From: Vombatus ursinus
Lineage: Eukaryota > Chordata > Mammalia > Diprotodontia > Vombatidae
NCBI RefSeq assembly: GCF_900497805.2
Contig: NW_020954599.1
Location: 44,399,260 to 44,463,259, forward strand
Reading direction: 5' to 3'
Length of the DNA: 64,000 bases
Shown here in pieces: positions 1 to 11,754 of the stretch. Each line of letters starts with the position of its first letter. Positions within the stretch are counted from its first letter, which is position 1. The notes under the pieces were generated by a model. It was not told the origin of the DNA and did not search any database. It worked only from the letters and a program-made list of their open reading frames with translations. The translations under genes were made by a program, and so were the position numbers.

Positions 1-357
1 ACCCATTTTAAATATTAATACATTTTCATAATTTTGCAATTGTTCCTGTGAAACCAGCTGTCCTCATAACATTGTTTTACTGAGCATCATGTTTTTGTGG
101 AACCAGTTAATGACTTAGGCAGGCTATGGCTAGACTTTTTGTTCCCCAACCTCTTCCTTCCCTGGATAGAGTGGGGTAGGAGTGTTTCAGAGCTTTTCTC
201 AAGAGTCCAAATATTTGAATTTCACAAATATTTGGTGTGGAAGGCAATAATAAATAGAAACTATTATTTGCAATCCCTGCTCTGTTAACATACCCTATTG
301 CATATAAAGGGCAGACTAAAATAATTCACATCTTTCATGCATTGCAAACATTTTCCT

Positions 358-424
358 AGAAACAATCTCACAAGACAGATTAGTATTATCACTTTACAAA
401 TGGAGAAACTGAGGCTTTCATGAC
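358..424 (-). mobile_element. MIR/CORE-SINE fragment
   Basis: A short piece matches the middle of an antisense MIR, including the pattern catttt/tttacaaatggagaaactgaggc. Too short to assign a subfamily. The flanking 1-357 holds no element I recognise. Confidence 0.6.
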
Positions 425-485
425 AACGAAATATAATGACAATTTTTTTAAAATGTGTTTTATTGTATCTTTTAAAAATATTACA

Positions 486-635
486 GGGGCAGTTAGGTGG
501 CGCAGTAGATAGAGCACCGGCACTGGATTCAGGAGGACCTGAGTTCAGATGTGGCCTCAGACACATAACATTTACTGGCTGTGTGCCCTGGGCAAGTCAC
601 TTAACCCCATTGCCTAACCCCCCCCAAAAAAAAAA
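486..635 (+). mobile_element. tRNA-derived marsupial SINE, A-tailed
   Basis: A complete SINE. The head ggggcagttaggtggcgcag includes a pol III A-box-like segment. A B-box-like gagttcagatg lies about 60 bases in, followed by the CORE-like segment tgggcaagtcacttaacccc and a C-then-A tail. Flanks share attaca at 480-485 and 636-641, a short TSD. The A tail implies L1-driven retroposition. It is a non-coding parasite copy. Confidence 0.85.
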
Positions 636-645
636 ATTACAGTAA

Positions 646-930
646 TTTCTAAGTAGATACTGCTCCCTTTTCTAACAGCTGGAAGTGAATCCTCCCTTTT
701 AACAAAAACAAACAGTGAAGCAAAAACAATGGATACAGCAACCACATACACAACATTCTGCTCCCTTAACCCCGGCCTGCTATTCAGAGGAAGAAGGTAC
801 ACTTCATTATATGATCATCCTGGGGCTATTATTTGTTTCTCAATTACTCAGAATCCAGAATCCTTTAGGGAATTTTTTTCCCTTTACATTGTTGTCATCC
901 TAATGAATACTATTTTTCTCGTTCCCCTTA
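646..930 (-). mobile_element. L1/HAL1-type 3' end, antisense, degraded
   Basis: The block resembles the better preserved antisense copy at 11755-12245: agcaaaaac..., then acaacattctgctccc, then a gaggaagaaggtacacttc block in the same order. It matches the non-coding 3' part of marsupial L1/HAL1 read backwards. The small ORFs here are accidental. Confidence 0.5.
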
Positions 931-1623
931 TTTCAGCCTGTAGTAGCTCCAAATTATTTGCATTCATTCCATTGAGCATCTTCATTCTTTTAAGAGATAA
1001 AAGCAGCAACAAAGAGATATGGGCTTGATGAAAACAGAAACATCCCAGTAATTCGAGCTATCCCAAAGTGCAATGGTTGCTTCAGGAGCTGGGATATTCC
1101 CCTCCACTAGAGGACCTCAAATAAAGAGTGGGTGATCTCTTACACAGATGTTAAAGAAGGGATTCTTGGTTAGAGACAACCTTCTTGTATTGTACAACCT
1201 CCTTGACAACCTCAGAGTATTTACTCTGAGTATACAGCCTTCCAGCAACTAGAGAGGAGAAATTGTTCTTCCCTTCTCAGCCTCCCAAAAGTATTTGTCT
1301 AGCAAACACTCTAAGAAGCAGAGAACAAAAAAGACCAGTACTTGGTAAGCTAATTGTTTGTTTGCTTGTTGCTGAGTTAGGAGCATATCTATAACAGACA
1401 CAGAATCCCTCTGTTTTATTAATGTATTCTCAGGGCTAACCTTGGGCAAAATCACAAAATAGTCAAAGTCTGTCTTCATCATGGTTCCTTCTTTTTTTGT
1501 CAGCCATACTTACCCCAAGGAACTGGTTACCTCGTGCTGTCCCCCTAACTGCTCAGAAGCCCTCATTACGACACCCAGTGTGTAATCCTTCTCAGGTACT
1601 ATTGGCCTTTTAACAATACTTTG

Positions 1624-1870
1624 AGGCAACTAGAAAGCTCAGTGAGTGTTGGACTTGGAGTCAAGTAGAATCCTAAATTAGACATTTTGTAGCTGTCTGA
1701 CACCGGGTAAGTCACTTAACCTCTCTTCAACTCAGTTTCCTTATCTGTAAAATGAAAATAGTGATAGCACCTTCCTCACTAGACTTTTGTGAAAAATGAA
1801 ATGAGACAATGTATGTAAAACATTTTGAAAACCTTAACATATTCTGTGCGTGTTATTATTATTAACACTA
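1624..1870 (+). mobile_element. MIR/THER-type SINE
   Basis: Near full length. It has a tRNA-like head (ttggacttggagtcaagtag), the CORE segment gggtaagtcacttaacctct, the tcagtttccttatctgtaaaatg block, and a 3' L2-like end with repeated tta. Old, with many substitutions. Confidence 0.8.
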
Positions 1871-2221
1871 TCTATGGCAGAGGCAGTAAGGTTTCCCCTA
1901 CTAATAATTGAGGGCAAGAGAACCCATTTCAGAAACCTCATTTTAAACCATAAAAGGTCAGTAATCACATTGTTCAAACCATAATTTGGACCTATAGTCT
2001 GACAAAGGATTATTTTTTTTTCATTGAGTCTGTGGAGAAAATGGCATTTAATATTTGAAATGAGGATTATCCCAGAAAATCAAGAACATATGGTCACTTT
2101 ACACATAGGCTATTCCACCTGCCAAAAGAAAGTTGTTTAATTACAACAGCTTGAAATTTGATGAGCCAACTTATACAATAACCTAAGCTGGAATTTAAAG
2201 CATTCCATAATTAGATTCCAA

Positions 2222-2860
2222 TCTACCTTTTCGATTATCCCCTTTTCACTCATTTTATATTCCAGACAAACCATATTGATCTTCCATTTTATCCTTCTGT
2301 CTCTCACCTATGTACTCTTTCAAGCCTTTCCGCCATATCTGGAATGTATATACCCTCCTCATCTCTCTTTCACATCTTTCTACTTTTTTCAAGGCCCAGA
2401 TAAAATTAATTTCTTCCTCTTCATTTTTCCCTAGACTACTAAGTCTGCATCTACTCTTTCCCCCACTACATTCCTTCTTTATTCTATTTATTTGTGAAGG
2501 GGCAGTTAGGTGCCAAAAAATAAAAATAAGTTAAAAAAAAAATTTAAAAGGGGAGCTGGGTAGTACAGTGGATAGAGCTCCAGCCTTGGAGTCAGGAGGA
2601 CCTGAGTTCACATCTGACCTCAGACACTTGACACTTACTAGTTGTGTGACCTTGGACAAGTCACTTAACCCCAATTGCCTCACCAAAAAGAAAAACAAAA
2701 TAAATAATAAATATTCTACTTATTTGTGTTTTGCTTTATCTTCCCTACTACCATGTAAGCTTTTTTGAGGTCAGAAACTGTGGCTGTTTTTTTTTCAAAC
2801 TTTTGTATCCCTAGAACCCAGCACAGTGCCTTTGTACATATTTACACTCTTTCATAAATA
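2222..2860 (+). mobile_element. L2 LINE 3' end, split by SINEs
   Basis: Sense L2 3' sequence: pyrimidine-rich text with ctttcaagcctttccgcc and ttcaaggcccagataaaat, resuming after 2728 with catgtaagctt...gaggtcagaaactgtg and gtatccctagaacccagcac. It is interrupted at 2497-2712 by two SINE units. Degraded L2-like sequence seems to continue to about 3110. Confidence 0.75.
2497..2712 (+). mobile_element. SINE pair: mini-SINE plus full SINE inside L2
   Basis: The host L2 carries attctatttatttgtg at 2481-2496 and attctacttatttgtg at 2713-2728 (15 of 16 identical), a clear TSD around the whole insert. Inside, 2499-2549 has only the SINE head ggggcagttaggtg joined directly to an A-rich tail. It is followed at about 2550 by a full tRNA-derived SINE with its own tail. 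Either a second SINE landed in the first tail, or a dimer was retroposed. Confidence 0.8.
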
Positions 2861-3129
2861 TTTCCCTAGTTGAAATGAATTGATCTGAACAGATTACTTT
2901 GAATGACATACAAAATGATGTGTTAGTATGTTCTCTTACTAATTTGGCAAAATAGTTCATTTCCTGTAGAATCAAGTAAAAAGCTGTCAACTTGGTATTC
3001 AAAACTTTCCATGATTGTTCTCCAACATATCTTTCCACAATAACCTCCTGATCAGCAAAATTAATGAGCCACCCCTCTAAGCATTTCAATGACCCCTATG
3101 AATGTCATGCAGTCTCTGGCTGACCCCAT

Positions 3130-4235
3130 AAAGTACCTTATGCCTTCAGAGTTCAATATTTTTTATAGTTTTTTTATTAAAAAGATTAACAATGATTCTC
3201 TTTTGCTACTTTGATCTACTCATTGATGTAGATCTTCCCTCTAACAAGAAAGAGTGCCCTCATACTGTGTGACTCTTGTCCATACCTTCCTGTAAATCCT
3301 TTATTCAGATCTCTGGACATCACATGGGTTCTGATGGAGTATGTTGGGTCTTTGTCCTTGGCCCACCTCCTCTTTCAGTCATATATCTCTTTGATGATAC
3401 ATCTTATACCATTTGTGTTGCCTAATATTTTTTGTTGGCAATATGATACAGACTATTTACATTTGCCATACAACTCTATACTGACTTTTGGTGACTCGTA
3501 ACTTTAATTCCTCAGTAACTATGGTATGTCATAATTTATAGTCATATAGCATGACTGGAAAAATGTTGGCATCAAAATCTTGGTCATTTGCGTCAGGGAA
3601 GAGCCCAAGGCCATGAAAAACACAGCATCATTTCCCAGCTTCAGTCCAAGCTACCCTCTTCCCCTTCCTCAATGCTGGACCTGATTTTTTATCTATCTTC
3701 ACTGTATATTCAAGATTTATGTGCTGCAAAAACAGTTTTATGGACTGCCTACCAAACTGTACATCATCTCCTACATAATAGATATTCTTCAATTACTTGG
3801 TCTTTCCTGTCTGGATAGTTGGGCCAAATTCCTTTGATAATCTGGGATTTCATTTAGGTGGCTTGGTAGTGTCCTAGGGCTTAATTCAATTAGCACAATG
3901 TCATCCACAAACAGAAGGGTATGGAAGACCTCACCATCTAAAAGGAATCCATATTCCATTTGTATTTTGTTCTGAACATCCTCCAGGATGGCAGCAAAGG
4001 AAGGATACATCTTTCCATATTTTGCAGATCTGATGAGATCAATATTCATAAAGTACTTAGCACAATGCTTGACTACATTTAATAAATGCTTATTTCCTTT
4101 CCCTTCCTTCCCTTCCCTTACTCCTTGGACTGGGGTTGGAATAAGACCTGAAATTTCATTAGTGCAGGAAGTTCCCAGAATGAGACTTCCTCTAGCAAAG
4201 CAAATCAGTACCTTCTCTATAACTTGTAGTCGCAA
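3130..4235 (-). mobile_element. LINE reverse-transcriptase remnant, probably RTE-like
   Basis: An antisense open frame at 3789-4235 (148 codons) contains LLFVDDIVLIELSPRTL, a form of the reverse-transcriptase (A/V)DD catalytic motif with the spacing seen in RTE/BovB-type enzymes. It is preceded by a FLLDGEVFHT segment. The usual YADD/FADD is FVDD here. Sequence down to about 3130 may be the rest of the same LINE, but no motif there is clear. L1 or another clade is possible. It is a dead fragment. Confidence 0.55.
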
Positions 4236-4338
4236 GGCGATACCTAAAGCACAGAGACTTGCTTGGGGTTACACAGCCATTATGTGTTAGAAATGAGACT
4301 GGAGGAGGAGGAGAAAAATGAGGAGAAGGAGGAGTGGA

Positions 4339-4345
4339 AGTAGTG

Positions 4346-4389
<44 letters not shown>

Positions 4390-4390
4390 C
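4339..4390 (+). repeat. (TAG)n microsatellite
   Basis: About 16 nearly uninterrupted TAG units sit directly upstream of an antisense MIR. They probably grew from the MIR 3' end, where trinucleotide repeats often arise. Confidence 0.9.
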
Positions 4391-4399
4391 ATCATAGTT

Positions 4400-4656
4400 G
4401 TAGCAACAGCAGCTAGCATTTATATAGTACTTTAAGGTTTGCAAAGTACTTTCTATAAGTATCTCTTTTGATCCACATAAACCTGTGAGGTTGGTACTAT
4501 TATTATCTTCATTTTATAGATGAGGAAATTGAGGCAGACAAAGTTCAAGCGACTTGCCTAGGGTCACACAACTAGTTAAGAATCTAAGGCAGGACTTGAA
4601 CTCAAGTCTTCCAGACTCCAAGGCCAGGGTTCTATCTGTGGTGCCACCTAAATGCC
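4400..4656 (-). mobile_element. MIR/THER-type SINE, antisense
   Basis: A full antisense copy: gctagcatttatatagtact, gatgaggaaattgaggcaga, gacttgcctagggtcacaca, ending with gttctatctgtggtgccacc. The order is that of MIR read backwards. Confidence 0.85.
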
Positions 4657-4659
4657 AGG

Positions 4660-5935
4660 TCTTTCTGGCTCAAAGGCAAGCTTTATATTACTACATGGCA
4701 CCATACTGCCTCTGTTTATGCCTTAATCAACACTAATGATGATAGGATCATTAAACAAAGTTGTTTCTACTTTTAATTATTAAAAGGAATCTTTTTTTTA
4801 ATTTGATGTATGAAGAAGGGTAACCTTGTTAAAGGAAGACCTTCAAGGCAAAATTTTACTCCCAGAAAAATTTGGGCTTTTCTGAGATTACCTTGCTAAA
4901 CCCTTGGTTATCACTTTCACACCATGATGAACCATTGGAGTGGGGCTTTGGTAGAAGTGCACAAATTCCAGTAAATAAAATTAATTTTACATAACACAGA
5001 TCCTGATATCAACCATAATAACTCTTTAAGCCAAGACGTCTGAGATGCCAATCTTCCCAATGGTTTCTACCAGCACCAAGCATGCTAGTCTCATTTCTGC
5101 CTTCAAAGAGAAAAAGGAAGTAGGGAAATACAACATTCCAAAGGCCTCTGTGTGTTCTAGCCTCACTCTCACCACCAACAACTTATTAGCAGAAAAAAGC
5201 TAATTATAAACAGGTGAGTAGAAAACAGGGCCCATGTAATTGGGATTGGGAAGAACAGAAAGAAAGCTATTGGCTTAGATGGTCAAGTAGTGTTTAAACA
5301 GAATATTTAATCAACATCTGTTACTTACTGACAGGATTTAAAGCTCATTAGGTCATTATTCTTTCTCATATCTTTTAATTAATATGTTCTCCCATACAAG
5401 CATTCTTTCACTAGTTTGAGTAGCACACTACATCTCTTTGAGTCTTTAAGCTATTAGAATTTGACTCTTTAAACTGGATTGCACAGTAGGCAAAAAAATG
5501 AAAAATTAATTAGAACTACTGAAAGTACAGGGATGATATAACTTCTTGCATGTCATTGTACTATTGTTAGGGTGAGTATGCAAGTACCAGACTTCAAAAT
5601 TCCTTCCCAATGGATGCTTACTAGGCAAATAACAACCAAATTTTTTAAAGAAACAATCCTTTGTGTTATATTACCTTAGGTAATTACAGGAGTATGATTA
5701 ACAACTCATTAAAGGTTAAAATGAGATAAATTCTGGAAACTTTACTACTCTGGAAAATCAGGGGCTTCAAATTTATAGTAAATAGCTACAATGAAGTGAC
5801 AGAAAAACAAAAAATGAAATAATCCCATCTCAAATAACTTATATTTTAATAAGGGAGAGGCTAAGTATAAATATAGGCATGTAAAGAATAAACAGAAAGA
5901 AAATAAATATAAATATATTCAAAGTTGTTAAATAT
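4660..5935. other. repeat-poor stretch, nothing assigned
   Basis: I see no coding region, RNA gene or recognisable repeat in about 1.3 kb of AT-rich DNA. It is one of the longer intervals here without a visible repeat. Confidence 0.5.
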
Positions 5936-6330
5936 AAGATAATTTTAGAAGGAATTCACTGACAATTGGGAAGAATCAGAAAAGACTTCGTATAGATCAT
6001 AAGGCTTCATTAGATCATAAACCCTTTGAGGGCAAGGACTGTCTTTTTCATTTTTTGTATTCCCAGTGCTTAGTGCCTGACACATAGTAGGTACTTAATA
6101 AATGTTTATTGATCAATTGATTGATGTAGAAAGTGGTGCTTGAGCTGCATCTTAAAGGAAAATAGGGACTCTGAGGAAGAGAAGAAAAGGGAGTGCAATC
6201 CAGGCATGGGATGGCCATTACAAAAGGATAGTATTTGGAAAGAAAAATAAGGAATTCAGTTTTGGACATGTGGACTTGGAGATGTCTATGGAACATCCAG
6301 TTTGAAATGCCATCACTGACCTGCATGCTA
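5935..6330 (-). mobile_element. antisense L2-like element with a sense L2 3' end inside
   Basis: Outer parts (5935-6004 and 6126-6330) read as antisense L2-like sequence, e.g. gtggtgcttgagctgcatct and caatccaggcatggga. The middle, 6005-6125, is a sense L2 3' terminus: ccctttgagggcaaggactg, cacatagtaggtacttaata, ending near ttgattgatg. So one L2 end inserted into an older antisense copy. Confidence 0.6.
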
Positions 6331-7110
6331 CTGTCGATGTGAATTCATTTTTTCAGGAAGCTTAAGTGACTGAATGAAGTGAACTGGATGAAGAGTTCCA
6401 AATTCAGTGTTTTCAGAATCACTGAATCTTCAAAGAATCAGAGAATGTCAAAGCTGGACCAGAAGTCAGTAGTGTGGCCATCTGGTCCAACCTATATCTG
6501 AAAAAAGAATCCCTTCTACAGCATATTCAACAAGTAATCTTGCAAGCAGCATCTTTCTATTCACACAGTTACTGCCTTAGTTCAGGGCCTAATCACCTCT
6601 CACCTGAATTATTGTAACAGCCTACTAACTGGTATTCCTGCCTCAAGTCTTTCCCCATTGCAGTCCATCCTACTCACCGCTACCAAGGCAATTTTCCTTA
6701 AGAGCACCTCTGACTTTGTTACTACCCTATACAATCAACACCCATGGTTTCCTCTTCCCTGTAGGATAAAATAGAAACTCATCTGTTTAACTTTTAAACC
6801 CCTTCACAACTTGACCCCAACGTATTTTTTCAGTCTTTATGGACATTACTTCCCCTGCAATATATCTCCATGTACATTTTGAGATCCAGCCAAATTGCCC
6901 CTCTCTCTGTCCCTCACATGTCACATTCCATTTTCTATCCCTAGACCTTTGCATTGGCCATCCCCATACCTAGACTGCATTCTTTCCTTATTTTCACCTC
7001 ATCTTTCCGAGAGAGATGAGAGTCCTTCTCTTAAGATTCAGGTCAAGGCCCACCTTCAGTGTGAAGCCTTTTTTGATTCCCCCAACATCAAGTTAGATCA
7101 CTCTCAGACT

Positions 7111-7437
7111 ATCAATAAACCAATAAATAAACATTTATTAAGTGCCTACTGTGTGCTAGGCACTGTGCTAAGTGCCAGGTAAACAAAATGGGGCAAAAGA
7201 CTGTCCCTGCTCTCAAGGAACTTAGAATCTAGTGGGAGAGAAAACATGCAAACCAACATATACAAAGCAAGCAATACATAGGATAAATAGGAAATAATTA
7301 AGAGAAGAAAGGCACTAGAATTAAGAGGAGATGAAGAAGGCTTCCTGTAGAAGGTAGTAATTTAGTTGAGACTTAAGGGAAGCCAGGGAGAGGTCACTAG
7401 GTGGAGCATAGCAGCTAGAGCATTCCAGGCATGGGGA
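7111..7437 (-). mobile_element. L2 3' end, antisense, nested
   Basis: Starts with aaacatttattaagtgcc and continues through gtgctaggcactgtgctaag, ccctgctctcaaggaactta and gagcattccaggcatgggga. This is the reverse complement of the L2 3' UTR order. It sits in the middle of a sense L2. Confidence 0.75.
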
Positions 7438-7593
7438 ACTACATTGCATATATTTTTATATTTATTAACTTTGTCTTTATGCTATATGTATTTTACGTGT
7501 ATTTGTCACATTCCCCATTTAAATGTAAGCTTATTGAGAAGAGAGATTATTTCATTCTTTGCACTTGTATCCCCAGTACTTGGCACAGAGATT

Positions 7594-7844
7594 GGTTGTT
7601 ATTCAGTTGTTTCACTTGTGTCAGACTCTGTGACCCCGTTTGGGGTTTTCCTGGAAAAGATACTGGAATCATTTGCCATTTCCTTCTCCAGTTCCTTATA
7701 CAGATGAGGAAACTGAGGCAAACAAGGTTAAATGATTTGCCCAGGTCACACAGCTAGTAAGTGTCTCAGGCCAGATTTGAACTCAGGAAGATGAAGCTTC
7801 CTGATTCTAAGCCCAGTGCTCTATCCACAGCTCCACCTAGCGCC
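7594..7844 (-). mobile_element. Mar1-type SINE, antisense
   Basis: Read backwards it begins with the tRNA-like head (gcgctaggtggagc) and ends in an ACA-type tail. Diagnostic segments are gtgaccccgtttggggtttt and tttgccatttccttctccag. The tail fits RTE-driven retroposition. It interrupts the last 50 bases of an L2. Confidence 0.85.
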
Positions 7845-8235
7845 ATCTGGGATATGGTAGGCACTTAATAAATGATGTTTGATTGATTGATTGAAGTAGT
7901 TATCCAGCCTTTGTTTGAAAACCTCTAATTATGGAGAAAGCAATTCCTCCTAAGTTAACCCCCAACACTTTTAGACAACTGTGATTCTCCTTGCAAGAAA
8001 CCCAAATTTTACTCGTTGAAATTTTACTCGTGTTACTAAGCAGAAGCAGTCTAATCCCTTGGGACCAAGTCAAATAATTCCAGTTCTTCTCGAACTTAAC
8101 AGCCGTTTCAGCACTTGAAGACAGCTTTCCTATCCCCACTAAGTCTCTTCTCCAGGCTCAACAACCCTAGTTCCTCTACCCCATTCTCATTTGGTTTTAA
8201 CTACAGACCATTTATCATCCTAGTTGCTCTCCTCT

Positions 8236-8505
8236 AGGGAAAGGCAGCTGGTGGTACAATGGATTGAACGCTGGGCCTAGGGTCAGGAAGACCAGAGTTC
8301 AAATTTGGCCTCAGATACTCACTAGCTTTGTGTCCCCAGGCAAATCACTTTACTCCTGGCTGCCTCAATTTCCTCAACTATAAAATAGGGATAATAATAG
8401 CACCTTATTGTGAGGATAAAATGAAATATTTGAGAAGTGCTTGTTCCTGGCACATAGCTAAGTATTTAATAAATTCTTATTTCCTTCCTTCCTTGAAACC
8501 CTCCT
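8236..8505 (+). mobile_element. MIR/THER-type SINE
   Basis: Full-length sense copy from ggcagctggtggtacaatgg through aggcaaatcactttactcct and aaatagggataataatagca to the end tatttaataaattc plus TTCC repeats. Confidence 0.85.
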
Positions 8506-8516
8506 GTTCATCAATA

Positions 8517-8725
8517 TTTTAATAATTAATTATTAATAATAATTAATAATAATAAATATAATAATTATAATTATAATAAATATATAAATAAAATAATATA
8601 AAATAATATATTATATAAATATATAATATAAATATATATAAATATATAAATAAAATAAATAAAATAATAATAATATAATAATAATAATAAAATAATAAAA
8701 TAAGTAATAAGTAATAATTCTAAAA
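8517..8725 (+). repeat. AT-only low-complexity tract, (TAA)n/(TATA)n
   Basis: About 200 bases almost free of G and C, made of degenerate TAA, TAAT and ATATA units. It directly follows a MIR end and may have grown from its tail. A likely strand-separation and slippage region. Confidence 0.85.
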
Positions 8726-9431
8726 TGTGGTGCCCAGAGTTGAACTACTAGAATAGTCTACTCTTTGACAAAAGCACAAGCAAAATTATATATCTTATGG
8801 ATGGGAATTATATAGTATGAGAAGATATAGAAGGAGTTTGAGCTGCATCAGTGGATGGAGAGTATCCACACAGATGAAATCATAAATCCAACAAAATTCA
8901 ACATATATGTCCAATTTTCTGTATTTCTATCATCCATAAAAAGCCAACTTCCTCATTATAGGAAATTTTCTCTAAGTAGAAAGTGATATAAAATTAATAC
9001 ATAGAGAATTCCAAATTTCCAAATTATGTTAAGGCCGAGTGGACTTTTTCAGGAGTCATTCTATTCCTAGTCTTCCTATGTGAGAGCATTAGGGCTTCTG
9101 ACTCCTAATGACCGGGATTTGACCTTTCCCCTTAATAGCCAGCTAGCTTCATAATACCTTACGGAACAGTGGCTAGAGAACATTCCTTTATCAGAATCTG
9201 GAAAATGAGGTAATTCACCCTAGTTTACAAACAGGAAGAAACCCTTAACTTAATTGAAACCTCTTGGGAACAAAAGGGCCAGCTGGAGATTAGATTGAAA
9301 CATAAGTTTAACATTTTATTTTATTTTTCACTAGAGGACTTTCCATCGTGAGTATTAGAGACTTAGGTGGGAAATTATAGCAGATTGAATCTAATCCTAA
9401 TTTTTTGTCCTGCTATAGTACTTGTTGTTTT

Positions 9432-9615
9432 ACTGATGTCATGGAAAAGCACAGGGACTCTGGGATTGGCAGACGTGGGTTCATAGATTTCCTTTGAAGC
9501 TTATCCTGTGTAGCCTTCAGCAACCGAACCTCAGTTTCCTCATATGTTTAATTAGCAGTTTGCACTAGATGACCTCTGAAGTCCCTTCCACCGCTAGATA
9601 TATGATCCTACGATC
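9432..9615 (+). mobile_element. MIR-related SINE with 'ctagatgacctctgaagtccc' style end
   Basis: It has the common head gcacagggactctgggattg and the middle cctcagtttcctcatatg. The end actagatgacctctgaagtc continues to a tatgatccta terminus. This variant recurs at 16803, 40851 and 47465. The subfamily cannot be fixed by eye. Confidence 0.65.
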
Positions 9616-10042
9616 CCATGATGACCTAGTTTTTCCATGGGCACTTCAACATTTTTATAATATATAAGGTATAATGACAAAGAAAGGATTACGGATAAAA
9701 AGGACTGCCAGGGTGTAGAGAGAGGAAAAAAACACTGTGGTTCCAGTTGTCAAGGAAGGCCTCAGAGAGCAACTGGGCCATGAAGACTAGACAGGATTCT
9801 ATAAGCGTAGAACAAAAGTGCTAACTTAAATGCAGTCAGTTCTGCTAAAATGCAACATAATTGTTCCTAAACATCACTGTGCTATTCAAAATTATTCAGT
9901 AAAAAAACCACCAAGTTCATAGGGGAAATGGAGTTAGGGAAATAACACTGAAAAACTGCATTACTAACACAGAAAAAAAAAGATAGGAACTTAAGAAAAT
10001 TGGTAGCGTAGTTGTATACCTGTTAAATGGTTAAGAAATCAT

Positions 10043-10310
10043 TTTGTCGTTGTTGTTTAGTTATTTTTCAGTCATGTCTGACTCTTTGTGACCCCATTTG
10101 GGGTTTTCTTGGCAGAGACACTGGAGTGGTTTGCCATTTTCTTCTCCAGCTCATTTTACAGATGAGAAAACTGAGGTAACCAGGGTTAAGTGACTTTTTC
10201 AAGGTCACATAGCTATTCAGTGTCTGAGGCCAGATTTGAATTGAGGAAAATGAATCTTCCTGACTCCAGGTCCAGAGCTCGATCCACTGGGCCTCCTAGC
10301 TGCCCATGCC
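10043..10310 (-). mobile_element. Mar1-type SINE, antisense, with TSD
   Basis: Complete antisense Mar1: gttgttgtttagttattttt, gtgaccccatttggggtttt, gtttgccattttcttctcca, then head ctcgatccactgggcctcc. The direct repeat aagaaatcat flanks it at 10033-10042 and 10311-10320. Confidence 0.9.
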
Positions 10311-10796
10311 AAGAAATCATAAATACTATAATAAATAGTGGCAGCATCTGAGGCTTCAGGCTACTCCTCACTGCAACTGGGTTCCCACAGGTCCCAGGCT
10401 AACAACGTTGATAGCTACCATGGAAAGGTGAGACTAAGGGCTGTGGCAGAAGGTAGGAGAGGGGAATGGGAGGAGGGGGAGGTGAAAAGGGAGAGGGGAA
10501 GAGGCTGGACCATCTCTCCTCCAACCACAAGTCCTACTACATCAGAATATATATAATCAGTATAGCACTTTACCTTGAAATAGACCTGAAGTTTGCTTGT
10601 GGAAGTGAATGTTGGAAGGCTTACAAGTTATTATAAAGTGGTGCGGGTTCTGTTTCTCATGTACAAAATCTCTCATAAGCAAACATGAAACTCACATTAT
10701 GCTCCAAAATTTTCCTTAGTATACCATCTCATTGAAGCATATTTGCATTTTAAAAACAAGCATTATGGCAAAATTGACTATATCTATGTATATGAG

Positions 10797-11057
10797 GCAG
10801 CTAGGATAGAGAACTAGGACTGCAGTAAGGAAGACCTAGGTTCAAATCCTTACTCAGACACTTTCTACCTGCATGGTCCTGGAAAAGTCACTTAAACTAC
10901 TGCATGCCTCAGTTTCCTCAACTGTAAAATGGAGATCACAATAGCACCTTCCTTACAAGGTTGTCGTGAGAATCAAATAAGATACATTTGTAAAGTGCTT
11001 AACATAGAGCCTGCTCCATAGTAGGCACTTAATAAATGCTTGTTCCCTTGTCCCCCA
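10797..11057 (+). mobile_element. MIR/THER-type SINE
   Basis: Full-length sense copy: ggcagctaggatagagaact, cctcagtttcctcaactgta, gtaggcacttaataaatgct. No clear TSD seen. Confidence 0.85.
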
Positions 11058-11754
11058 AAATGAATCTTTTTTATTATGAACCAAAACATAATCAACACAC
11101 ATGAATATTTCCAGCCACATAGAAAGCCATAAGATAGAGATTATACATGAAACTTAACATTTACTACCTACAGTTTGTTCCTCTTAACATGCATTAAATT
11201 TAATATAATATCAACACTGTCCTGCTTGTCTGTGTTCCCCTTTGAATCCTATTTATAGAGATTCTTAGTGAAAGGTAATTCTCTTTGTATTCTTGTGGAC
11301 ATAAAATGAAAGGATTGTGGAAGGCATGTTAGAAGGCATCTGTTCCAACTGCCTCCTTTTTACAAATTAGTAAAGTGATATTAAGATTAAAGTGACTTTA
11401 AGATTCAGTTTCTCTAGAAATGAGAGTGCTACAAAACTTGGACAAACCCACAAGCCAACCAACTTTGCCCAAGCCCAGTCTAGCCTGAGAGACAATCATC
11501 ACACACAGGAGCTTTTGGCTAGAGATGAGTCCTATCAGTCACTGAGAGTTCAACCTCATTTACTGTTTCCTTGTAACTGGATTTGAGATCTTAAGTGGGT
11601 TGCTTCTAATGTCTTTGTCTTACTTTGCTGATCCAGATAACATTAGAAGAACAATAAACATTCATGCCCAAAGTCATTCTGATGAAAATTCAATGAAAAA
11701 AAGTATTAAGTCATTTTGAATTTCTTGGGTGTCATAAACAAAAAAAAATGTTTC

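Larger units (their letters stand above)
6540..7895 (+). mobile_element. L2 LINE 3' part, split by antisense L2 and Mar1
   Basis: Sense L2 text occurs at 6540-7110 (ttattgtaacagcctactaac, then cctagacctttgcattggcc), resumes at 7438-7593 (atgtaagcttattgagaaga) and finishes at 7845-7895 (ggtaggcacttaataaatga plus a TTGA-type end). Inserts are an antisense L2 (7111-7437) and a Mar1 SINE (7594-7844). Small ORFs inside are fossil noise. Confidence 0.75.

Noticed and set aside
486-560. possible tRNA gene
   Set aside because: The A-box and B-box resemblance belongs to a SINE head. No cloverleaf can be completed and the A tail and CORE text follow.
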